This document shows positions 54,481-64,000 of a DNA stretch of 64,000 nt, piece after piece (positions within the stretch are counted from its first letter, which is position 1; every line of letters starts with the position of its first letter). A program made the translations under genes and the position numbers. Source of the DNA: Ligula intestinalis (taxonomy: Eukaryota; Platyhelminthes; Cestoda; Diphyllobothriidea; Diphyllobothriidae); contig JAYGXS010000005.1 in the NCBI GenBank assembly GCA_036362985.1, positions 26,469,094 through 26,533,093 of the forward strand, in the 5' to 3' direction. The notes beneath the pieces were generated by a model that had not been told where the DNA came from, ran no database searches, and saw nothing but the letters and a program-made list of their open reading frames with translations.

Positions 54481-55028
54481 CCGAAATTACTGACCGTAAT
54501 TGACTGTATATGAAATGTCGTGATGCGTACTTTTATACATTGTGGAGCGCAGTTTGAGCTATTTTTGCATACCAGAGATTTTATTTTAAAAAATCCTTAT
54601 ACTTTCATCAGTTAGCCCACCTACTGTAAAAATTTAAATAATTTTAGACTTCTCTTCAGTTGTAACGGGACTGCCTAATTCGGCTCAACGCTGAACCAAT
54701 TATCAGTATACTAACGGTATTATGGCCGTAACATTAAGGCCAAAATCATTGTATGCACGATAGTTACAGCACTCATATGCTAAATAGTTTCGGACACTGA
54801 TACACGATTGCGAATTCGTCTACTCAAATAACAGTAAGTTAACTCGCAAGAAGAACGTTTCAGCTGGCGAGCTTGGTACCAGAATGGATAGAATTCGTTA
54901 ACCAAGGCTCCAAAAGGACCGCACTTAGTAACTCTGGTAGTGTTACATCACGCATCGACTCTCACGACTTCACTCAGTCACGAATTTAGATGTAAATATG
55001 TGCACAAAGATTTGAGGTTCAGACGTCA
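54481..55028. other. Spacer without recognised gene
   Basis: Nothing supported. Confidence 0.3.
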
Positions 55029-55289
55029 TATCGTGTGCACCAAGTCCCAAAGAGGAAGAAGAAGAGGGGGAAATTTCATGGACCAATGTTTAGTTTGACT
55101 AACCTTTCAAAAGCACCGATATTCCACCCGGCTCGCGGCAAGGCGGATTCATTCAATGCTCACGGAAAAGTAAGCACGGTACTCTGACGAGGGAGGTGAG
55201 TGAGCTTTTGAAACATCAGTCAAAATATACTTTGGTCCAGGAAATTGCTCCCTCTTCTTCTTCCACTTCGGGAAATGATGCACACGATA
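55029..55289. repeat. Fold-back element, 83-nt arms
   Basis: Left arm 55032-55114 and right arm 55204-55286 are reverse complements at roughly 80%. Both contain GGAAGAAGAAGAGGG, TGGACCAA and TTTCAAAAGC. The inner GACTGATGTTTC-type sequence is also in the Penelope-like fold-back at 63.6 kb. Confidence 0.68.
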
Positions 55290-56070
55290 ATATATAAATA
55301 TACGTATTATAATGAAAAAGGAGGACCTTCGGAAAATCGAGTTTCACTCGTGAAATTTTGAACAGATATCGCTTGTTCGTCATTAGACTTAATGAAAAAT
55401 GAGGGCTGGAAATGTCGCACTTGCAGGTTTGGGGGCAGGGGTTACATTCAACTGGGATGAGGTGGGGAGTGGGAAATTACGGGGACGCGAATCCAGCGGC
55501 GATAGGTTCTACATGTGAGGGGTAGATTTTAACGTTTGGATTGTGGGCCACGTGTTCGGGGGTGGGGCGCAGAAACAGTGAAGGTTTACTTGACCGAGCA
55601 TGGATAGTCTGCTGTTGTTGCGGCTGGGCGCAGGTTAGTGGACCATGCGTGCAAACTGGCATGGTGTGAATCAAGGTCCACATGACTGCCAACACTGATC
55701 CTCTTTCTTTTCATCTCGGAATGCAACTTACTTCACTTAAAAAGACATTGTTTACTTTTTGGCTAGTTCACGAAGTTCGATGAAAAATGGACATCTTAAT
55801 TCCCAGCATATATTTCTTCAGTTTGTTTGCTCAGAAGTTCCCATACGTGGGAGGCTACTGACAAACAGCTGCAATGGGTATGAAATAAAGATTCTGCACG
55901 AAATACGATGAGTGGCATACACAGTGTAAACAAAGAGTATGCATGTACTGTAGACTAAGCTTAAGGAGAATATAAAAGGTTATGGTGTACATTTGTATGA
56001 GAAATGTTTATAAGGGCAAGGAGGTGTTGATAAAGGCTTAACTGAAAATACAGTACGCGCCAGAATTCAT
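55290..56070. other. Spacer without recognised gene
   Basis: Nothing supported. Confidence 0.3.
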
Positions 56071-56394
56071 GCAACATGCCGACATATGTGAAAGATTGAT
56101 ACTCTTCCTCTAATCGGCATTGAATCAGGTTGTGATACTGATTAAAAAGTAGTATATTCTGAAGTTATTTCAGTCATGATAGGATGTGAGCTTTTTCAAC
56201 GGGCTTAGTTCTGACCACTAAGAAAAGGTATATGCTGCGAAAAGTAACTACTTAAACAAATGCCAATTAAAAAGCTCGAATTCTAGCATGACCGAAATAA
56301 CTTCAGAATAGATTACACGATAATGAGTATCACAACCTGAGTCAATGCCGATTAGCGAAAGAGTATCAATCTTTCGAATATGTCGACATGTTGC
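56071..56394. repeat. Long inverted repeat, about 130-nt arms
   Basis: Left arm 56071-56199 and right arm 56261-56394 are reverse complements with few mismatches. Shared blocks include GAAAGATTGATACTCTT, TAATCGGCATTGA, TCAGGTTGTGATACT and TCTGAAGTTATTTC. The spacer is about 61 nt. A transcript would fold into a long double strand. Confidence 0.78.
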
Positions 56395-58710
56395 ACTGTA
56401 AGTAAGAATGAATAATGAATGCCCATCACATGAATCAAAGAAAAGCATTGGTCAGGAAACTGAAAACGAGAATGCCACTTAAAGAGCCAGGCTTGTAATA
56501 AGTAAAGACAGCTCACCTCACTACAGTAACCACAGTATCCATCTAGGTTCTGTAGCTAAAATAATAATGTCCTTCAAGTAATAATAAAGTTCAGAGGGTT
56601 TAGGTTTAGGCCCTTTTCAATAGATTTCAATCTACTAAATTGTAACGTGCACGTGTAATCCTAGGAAGAGTTCAGCGCTACCATACTCACTGTTATTTCC
56701 ATAATTAGCATAATCGCCTCCTTCTAGCTAACTGCCTGTGATAACGAATTTATCGGTCAGATCGAGGATGTGTGCGGCGCGACTTAATCACATGCTGCAG
56801 TGATCATTATTGCCCTCTTTCAGCAGTTCTTTCCACAGGCGCGCGTTTTCTGCATAAATAAGCCGACTGCGGTGCGTCGGATTAGCAGCTAATGTGCGCG
56901 CCTGAGAAGCTTCTGTGAAAACACCAAAAACCACAGCTTGGATAAGACAAACAGTTCTGTTAGAGTGCAGAAAAATGAAGCGTGATCATCAAAACGCACG
57001 AACTAGGCAAGAAAACTAACCCCCGCTCCCACCAGGGCAGTTTATTGGACAGTTTTTTTCCGCAGACCACCACATAGTCTGAAAAAGGCTGCAGACAAAG
57101 CTACTCTCAAAAACCGATGCACTTTATTCTTACTAAGCTTTTCAGCGTCAATCGTTTGCTTTTGCAAAAAAGACGCCTGGGCTGTCACTGTGGGAGAGCA
57201 GAGGGGGAGGTGCTGCGTCTTTCTGCATGTCAGAGCAGTTCTTAAGAGTGAGTAACCACTCAGTTACCGATGGGAAAACTGAACATAAATAAAAATTAGT
57301 AAAGTGAACCAAATAAAATAAACTAAGGTAAAGTTGTTGCTCATGCAAATTGAAAGTGCGCTAGCCACCTTGCACCGCGATCTATGCTAATCTAATTCCA
57401 GAATGGTAAGTTTAACCTCAGGTTCGTTGAAGTAGACGACCTCCTTACTGACGAAATATTTTCAGAAATATCAAGAAACCCAACTAACTATAAAGTATAA
57501 GTAAATAAAAAATTTCCAAATTTATCACAGCTAATAAATGATAAGAAAGTAAGACATTTAAGCCTATTTCTGTGTTGATTTATGGCGCGCTATTTTTTTG
57601 CTTACTTCGCTGACTATTTAACTTGCGTACGCTGGTTGCTCTGGATTACAGACTCACCTGTATGCGAAACACGTTGCGAGAAAATGAACTCTCCGAAACG
57701 CGTATTACACGATATAAAGAAGAAAATCACATATACAAATTAATTTAAGGAAAAGAGTACCGACAAATACAAGAGGAACTAAGGTGGTCATTTCTGGCTT
57801 AGTAATCGTCGTCTTTCAGTGATACCCGGTTCAGGTCTGAGCAATCTAGGATACCAAGCCAAATGATATGCTTACTGAGTGTTTTAACGTTCAAGACTCT
57901 ATCATTGAGTGGTGGGCTCACCGTGCTCTCGGTTGGGATAAGCAAAAGATACGACTGCGGGAAGGCCATTCACCGATCCCAATACGAGATATGCTCGTTT
58001 TGCTGCACCTTGGGGTTCAAACACCCAAGTCCAACTCCCAATTTAGTCAAGTCTAGATAAGGCGGGGCTGGTTGACGATGATTAATAGGCACCAAATGAG
58101 AGTCTGAATTTTTTCAAGATTCCTTAATGTATACTGACAGGTCAATCCTGAAAGTATGATACCGTCTTCATTAACATGAGACCGACTGCTGTAAAGTCTA
58201 GGTTTGCTAAACCTTGATGGAAACGGTAAAATGCGCTTCATTAGGGTGTTGCTAACATATCGTGCATATAGTTGATTGATGGTCATTGCATGTTCTCCAA
58301 TGCCTGTGTCCAAAGCCGGCTTCCAGGAGTTTTCCAGAATAGGCATAACAACTGATTACTAATGGGAGGGCCACATGAACCTTGGCAGTTGTCCAAGTTC
58401 TCTAGAATCCTCTGCGGAGCAGTGATCCGTGGACCCGAAAGGCAGCACCCCCAGTAAGATGCTTTAACTCCATACCAAACCTGAGCAACTTCCGGGCGCT
58501 TGGCGAACGTAGAACTGGTCTGATAGCAGAACCAAACAAGGGTGATCTGTTTTCTTTTGCAAGCACACACGAAGAGAGGGTATTATTTCCCCACAACGGC
58601 AGATAATTGTAAATAACATATAATTCCCTGCCTCGAGTCAGCGATGTCCTATGCGGAGACCCAGAAGACGGCCACGCTCACCGGACCAGTGAGCCAGAGG
58701 CTTTTTTGAT
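56395..58710. other. Long AT-rich stretch without recognised gene
   Basis: A tRNA T-arm-like sequence (GGGGTTCAAACACCC near 58013) is isolated. No exon or element is convincing. Confidence 0.35.
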
Positions 58711-58735
58711 TTGACTATAGAACAAGACCTGTCGG

Positions 58736-58971
58736 GAGCTTCCGGGAATATTGAAAACCAATGGGATGCGGATAATGAGGAGGGGCCGGACATTGTAGTC
58801 TTCCTTTTCCGTATAAAGAAGGCTATTTTACGCCCGGGGCTAACTGGGATACGACTCAAAAATACTCAGTTATTCAACCTTTCTCCAAATGCAGTTCTGG
58901 CCAAACCGGTAAAAAGGGTCATCCAGTACCTGCAAAAGCAGCAAAGGCAGTATCGTAATGGGTTAAGTTAA
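58736..58971 (+). CDS. Unidentified open frame, possible exon
   Basis: An acceptor-like TTTTTTGATTTGACTATAG (58703-58721) precedes an open frame that reads ASGNIENQWDADNEEGPDIV and VKRVIQYLQKQQRQYRNGLS before a TAA stop. The opposite strand is also largely open. It could be the last exon of a gene or part of an unknown repeat. I recognise no domain. Confidence 0.22.
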
Positions 58972-59094
58972 GAAAGAAAACCCTTGGCGCTGCTTTTTTC
59001 AGGCCCAGTTGCCTAGGGGAAGAGAATACTTAAGATTCCCAGTAAGCAGAATAGTGCATGCCAATACAAGCGAACATGCGAGTCCGTGGAAGTA

Positions 59095-59900
59095 ATTGAG
59101 AAGAAGACGACCCGATCGCTGGGACAATACTTTTATTCGCCAGACGTCTGGACCTCTGTCGCGGACTTATCATCAGACAGGTTAGCGAAAAATGGTAGCA
59201 GAAATGGGTAATGCATGCACAGGAGTTTGATGTATTTATATGATACAGTCATTACTGCAAACATACAGCGACAATTAACGTTAATTGCCTTCTTGCGCGT
59301 GGATTGCTTTTCGGACGGCACGCGGGCTCTGACCTGTTGAACTTTCATCACGCGTGGTGTCAGTTCCCCGAATGGTGGCTTGCTTTGGCAAACTTGAGTC
59401 TCAGCACAGAATGTGGATTGGGCAAATCGCTGCACTTGTTTATGGATTGGAGGCCGGTGAACTATGACTCAAGGAATTCTCGGCTCCTCCAATTGTCGCC
59501 TCTTACGATAAATTTAGCCCCATCAAATTGTAATACGTAGCCGGGTCTCGTCGAATGAGCCACAACTTGGGAATTGGCATCATTTCATCGCACTGTTACC
59601 ATGTGTTCGGCAATCCGCGTCCTGCGAAGTTTGCCAGTTTCCCGACAAAGTAGCACCAACTGCACCCGCAACTGCACCAAATCCTGTAGACGAATATAAT
59701 AGAATAGTGTAGTCTGTACGGAAGTAGTGAAAAATATGTTCGAGGAAGTTGGCTGTCAGACGAACATGCACCTGCACCCGAGAAAAGCCGCTTTCGAAGA
59801 GTGTGAGCATGACATTCATCACAGTGAGGCCTCTTGTGAGATGATTGGCCAGACCAGATTGGGGAAGGAAGGCTGGTTGAAGCGCAATTGATAGCAGCCG
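59095..59900 (-). mobile_element. Penelope-like element with GIY-YIG endonuclease remnant
   Basis: The 3' terminus is at AATTGAGAAGAAGACG (59096-59111) with TTTTATTCGCCAGACG next to it. On the minus strand, damaged frames give VLLCRETGKL and RIAEHM (59600-59660), VVAHSTRPGYVLQFDGAKF (about 59520-59570) and RGDNWRSREFLES (59470-59510), the second half of a GIY-YIG nuclease. The C-terminal tail follows. No reverse transcriptase is left. Confidence 0.7.
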
Positions 59901-60954
59901 CAAAATGTTGAGCGCTGGCGCAGTTTTCGGAACCTATGATTGGCTGTCCCAGAAACAGACCGAGAATTGCAAACACGTGATCTCATATGTGCCGTGGCGG
60001 TGAAAGCGGAAGGCGCTACAGGGTCACTACAACGTATTAGAACAAATGGGTGATCGTTTAGAGCTCACCGATGCACTCGTCAGTCGGGCATTCCTCTCAT
60101 CATTGCCATCAATTTTAACTACACGCAAACCTGGACGCCGAGAACCAACCCTAGGAGCATAAGAACACTGCACGCAAGTTAAATTACACCGGCGAGCCAG
60201 TGGTATCATAAAGCTAGAGTTCAAGCTGCGCCTTCCCATTTGTCAGTTTTCTTTTGAATGAATACAAACTGAATGGTTTGGCAGACAGACGTTAATGCAT
60301 ACCGCAATTATTTACCATACTGACAACATACTGGTTCCTCACATATTACTGACAAAGGAAGACTGGAATGGCCATTTTTAGCTCATTAGCTGTTGACTGG
60401 TCACGGGCCTGAGCCTCGGGGATCACTGCACCTTGGATTAAGTATGGCTGGCTGATGACGGGTAATAAGGTAGGAATGGCCATTACAGGTTACAATCTCT
60501 TTTTTGTAATTTATTTCGGCCTTTAATATGCTAGCCGCTGAGCAGATACTGGCGGGGCCAATCATGAATGTCAGGGTAGAACGAAACGGGTGAGTTCAAT
60601 AGCTAATCTGTGAGTACCCATTTACCGTTGTGATTAATTTGGTGTCCAACAAGAGTTATGTTGCGTCCTATAATGACAGTGTGTTAACAGAGCTCATTGA
60701 CTGTCGCTTTCTAAGGAGTCCAAGAAAAGCCACTGTCTCAGTCTCTACCCTATTTATGCGTCCTAACCTCACTTGTAGATGCAGTCACTTTCAAAACTGC
60801 CTAGGGGGGTTTCTAACAGGCTATGGATATCGCGGAAATTCTCATCGCTTGTCCAAGTGAGCTGCCACTAAAAATTCGCTTCCATTTGGTTGTTTTCTTC
60901 GTCAGAGTCTATCAATTAGCCCCACTCTTATGATCTTCACCCCTTTCCGACAGC
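59901..60954. other. Spacer without recognised gene
   Basis: Nothing supported. Confidence 0.3.
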
Positions 60955-61227
60955 CGAGAAGACGCCACGGATGCGAAAACACCTGGTCTCGCACAGTCTC
61001 AAGTGGCTGACGGCAGCCCTGGTGTCGGCTCCAGAATTGCAAGGTCGTCGAGGCTCAAGGAGGGCCTCGGGGGGCATTCTTCAATGCCCACCAGCCCAAC
61101 TGGCCTTCCTCTGTTCGCACGTCCCTGCAGTCACCGCGGTGACCGGTGGGACCGCCAAGGAGGCCGAGATCAAACAACCGGAGACAGAATCCACCTCTGA
61201 GGAGGCACTCACAATTGCCATCGAGGT
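60955..61227 (+). CDS. Possible internal exon, product unknown
   Basis: A GC-rich block in AT-rich surroundings with strong splice sites: acceptor CTTCACCCCTTTCCGACAG (60936-60954) and donor ATCGAG|GTGAGT at 61228. One frame is open throughout, ending KEAEIKQPETESTSEEALTI before AIE at the donor. A second frame (SQVADGSPGVGSRIARSS) is open for most of it. The length is 273 nt. No domain is visible and no partner exon was found. Confidence 0.3.
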
Positions 61228-63556
61228 GAGTTGCAGCAGACGCTGACTGTATTACGCGTGCTATTCGTGTCTATGCGCCTTATTTAAACGTTTTGATCGA
61301 GGTTTGTATTTGCAGGTGCATGGAACAGATTGAGGCAGCTAGCCTAGCAAGTGCAACTTTTGGTAGGCTGGGCACTATATACTATTGGACGCCTTTACTA
61401 TTGTTTGTATTCTGATAAGTTAGTACATTTATATTTTTAAAGGAAAACCATATAAAAATTATACAAACAACAAAAATAAGGGCGATAAATAAAAGAATAT
61501 CAATAAAAAACTACAAATAGATATTAATATATGATAAATTAAGCAATACAATATGCAAGCAGTCTAAGCAGCCTAAGATAATATAATAGAAATATATTTG
61601 CGCATATTATAAAAGAAACAATTTGGTAGAATAAATATTTTGGGAAACTTAAACAAACTTTATTGTACAATTTAGACCCTGGCACACCAGGTCGTCGTCG
61701 GTGTAGGAAATGTGTACAGAACAGCGTGCACTTTTAAACATACCAAAAAATCGATAATGGTTTGCCATCCTTGGCCAATAGATCAAACCAAGGGAACACT
61801 TCTCGAAGAAGTTGCCAATATATGTACAACACTAACGTCTAATAGGAAATGTTGTCTCGCCTAAAAGAAGTTACGCCTGCTAGGCTAGGTAGGTCAAAGC
61901 GTATGCAACAGGGCATTGGGTTGAAAGCCAACAAAAGCATGTCATGAACGTAAACTGTGCTGCTTATAGTACAGGCTAGTTTTTTAAAGTACTGTTGGTT
62001 GCTTTTGTCTTAGCAAATGTGAACTGCTAAAAGTGCGTCAAAGATAACCTTGATCTTTACAGAAATTAAAATGCTGAATGTCATGGTAGATATGCAAAAA
62101 AAGGGAGGGATGCCGTAGTATCGAAAATCTGTTGGAAGCTGTGAAAGTTCGAGTTGTCTCACAAAAAATTTAATGAGATTTTCAAAGGCTTACGTAATGC
62201 GATATTCTCAAAGATAATTAACAACAGCTATCTCTATATTTTACAGCAAAAATGCACACTGAAATATTTGAAGTAATTTTACTTTTATTTGACAGATTTC
62301 AAATACAGTCAGTTAATTTCTTCACGTAATATTAATCAGCGGGTGTTGATCAATATTAACTTATGTTAAAGTTGCAAAAATTCCCATTAGAGAATTCAGA
62401 TGAGAATTTGGCGAGCATACCTAGCTTTCGATAGATTGTCTTCGGGCTGTTACATTTATATGGGAAGGTGATTAAAGGTATAATGCGGGCAATTATGCTC
62501 ATCATTTCAGGCAAATTAGTCATTGGAATAGGACAGGAAGTGGAGTGGGGTGATAGTCTACGGCTGGTTACGAGGCAATGAGGGTTTGTTGAGTTGGGAC
62601 AGAGGGGGGAGGACGGAAGGGAGAGGCAGCGCGGAAAGATGCAGACAGTCATGTGACAACTGGCCATGTCAAGCTCGGAGCTTGCAGGAGGTTCCTTTGC
62701 GCGTTCAAAACCGACTTCCTCAACCGGATCGTGGTTGCTTTTGCTAATGCTAGCAAACGCTGACGCAGGGACTTTGTGTAGTTCAGTAAGACCTATTCAA
62801 TTACCTGGAATGTTTCTTTGGGATCGCACGCTATCCAGTGTCAACCATGTAGGCAAGGGTGGTGCTGCTGATGCTCTGACTCCACCTTTGCTCAGCCCTA
62901 CCGGGAGATGTTCCCGTATTCTTTTAGATAAGCGCTGATTCATGCGATCGATATAACCTGTTCCACGGTAGCAAGTAGATGCGTAGATGCAAATAGAAGG
63001 GGTCTGAAATGGCAGCTTATTTTTACCTCAGCCATGCAGGTCCAGGTTGCTTGAGGGTAACACCCAAACCTTCGCTGCTGGAAAGGCTCGTGATAAGGCT
63101 TGGTTGAGGCGTCTGCTTAGGAGTTCGCTTGCCACATCCCCTTGAACGGGTGATATAATAGTCCGTGGAGAAGTCATCTTAAGCTACGTATACTCGTCAA
63201 ATACTCTTACCTAACAGCAAGTGCTGTACAAGGATATTTTAATGGTCACAAACCTGTTGCAGCATTTGCGAACTGCAGTCACTATGATATTGTGTACATT
63301 TCTCACTTAACAATTCCCATAGACAACGAAGATTAACGACTTGACTGTTTGTGATCAGTCAATTATCACGCCTAGTTCAACTTCCTGCCGGTACTTACGA
63401 TAACTATTAACTGGGATAGGTCTGCCATAACCTAGCCACATGGCCCTGCCAATATTAGGCTTATGCACGGGTTTTCAGAATAGGCGTAACGAAAAAAACG
63501 TCAGTATTTTTTAACCAATAATGTTTACAATTGCCAACACAAAAAAACATGCGATT
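61228..63556. other. Gene-free stretch, very AT-rich to 62300
   Basis: 61440-61640 is almost all A and T. A GC-richer block at 62540-62940 has an open frame that I cannot support as a gene. Confidence 0.35.
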
Positions 63557-63730
63557 AATTGAGAAGAAGCCCACGTGGACACCGGATCGAGAATTTTATT
63601 CCCTCAAAGTTTTGGAATCCATCCCGGATCCGTGTCTGCTATTGTCTCTTAGGATAGATTCGCGGTGAATTTTGAAACATCAGTCAAATAAAAGTCCTTT
63701 CCCAGCAACCAAATCGGCTTCTTATCAATT
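63557..63730. repeat. Fold-back with Penelope-like termini
   Basis: Left arm 63557-63618 and right arm 63668-63730 are inverted and diverged copies (both start AATTGA-AAGAAGCC when read inward). The left terminus matches the Penelope-like end at 59096 (AATTGAGAAGAAG). A small non-autonomous derivative is likely. Confidence 0.6.
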
Positions 63731-64000
63731 GGTACAGTTATTGATAATCGATTTAAGTGTGCAGCGGAAACCTAAGGCGAAAATACACATGTATCAGCGA
63801 TAAATTCTACCATCTTCCGAATGTCACCTGAAATTAATGTTTTTGCTTGTGTCGATTAAACTTCAGCCACAATCATTGCAGAAGCCGAGGAATAACATCG
63901 CATAAAGTCTTTGATGGGAGCTGTTGCAATTTCAAAGGTCTGAAGGCGCAAAAACCAGTATGTGTGACAACATAGACAACGAGGCGTTCTCCACAATCCC

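Noticed and set aside
55477..55695. Gln/His/Pro-rich minus-strand frame
   Set aside because: Low complexity, no splice support and no partner exon.
62666..62938. Plus-strand 90-codon frame with a hydrophobic stretch
   Set aside because: No start context, splice sites or recognisable domain; a GC-rich block is enough to explain the open frame.

Overview
The window is eukaryotic and looks like a piece of a parasitic flatworm genome. The LINEs (CR1-type and RTE-type), Penelope-like elements and Gypsy LTR pieces have the flatworm flavour, and the one certain gene has a 37-nt first intron of the kind common in flatworms. A pseudophyllidean tapeworm is my best guess within that group, held weakly. 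There is no bacterial-type operon, CRISPR array or viral genome.

Layout. 0-8.6 kb: two CR1-type LINEs on the minus strand, LINE A (broken) and LINE B (almost intact). 8.6-20.2 kb: LINE remnants (LINE C on minus, partial LINE B and C copies on plus), a 100-N assembly gap, one nested LTR, one tRNA-derived SINE and AT-rich decayed repeats. 20.35-24.03 kb: the only gene I can prove, RPL18A (ribosomal protein eL20), three coding exons giving 176 codons, plus strand. Its 3-kb second intron is packed with small structured RNAs. 24-27 kb: GC-richer sequence with no gene I recognise and a Penelope-like tail. 27-32.9 kb: an RTE-type LINE on the minus strand, split by three LTR insertions. 33-38.5 kb: a field of solo LTRs of the same family plus one Gypsy integrase fragment. 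39.3-41.4 kb: further LINE pieces. 42.1-46 kb: a second, closely related copy of LINE A in the same orientation. 46-49 kb: low-repeat DNA with candidate exons of an unidentified gene. 49.4-64 kb: SINE-like and Penelope-like pieces, several fold-back elements, and mostly empty AT-rich DNA.

The most interesting part is the RPL18A intron. It holds 13 box H/ACA snoRNA-like units in three families: alpha (3 copies) followed by five tandem copies of a beta-gamma pair. Their hairpins, H boxes, ACA boxes 3 nt from the 3' end, 8-nt guide pockets and 14-nt pocket-to-box spacing can be read directly. Alpha copies show a compensatory base change. Beta and gamma share the left side of the pocket, differ in the right side, and are separated by a constant 8 nt, so they may act as one four-hairpin RNA. 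A 300-bp element with a 9-bp target duplication has landed inside the array.

The ribosomal protein gene and its intronic RNAs would be made from one transcript, which ties rRNA-modifying guides to ribosomal protein output. Nearly everything else is transposon sediment. Coordinates of decayed elements are approximate because no alignment could be run.
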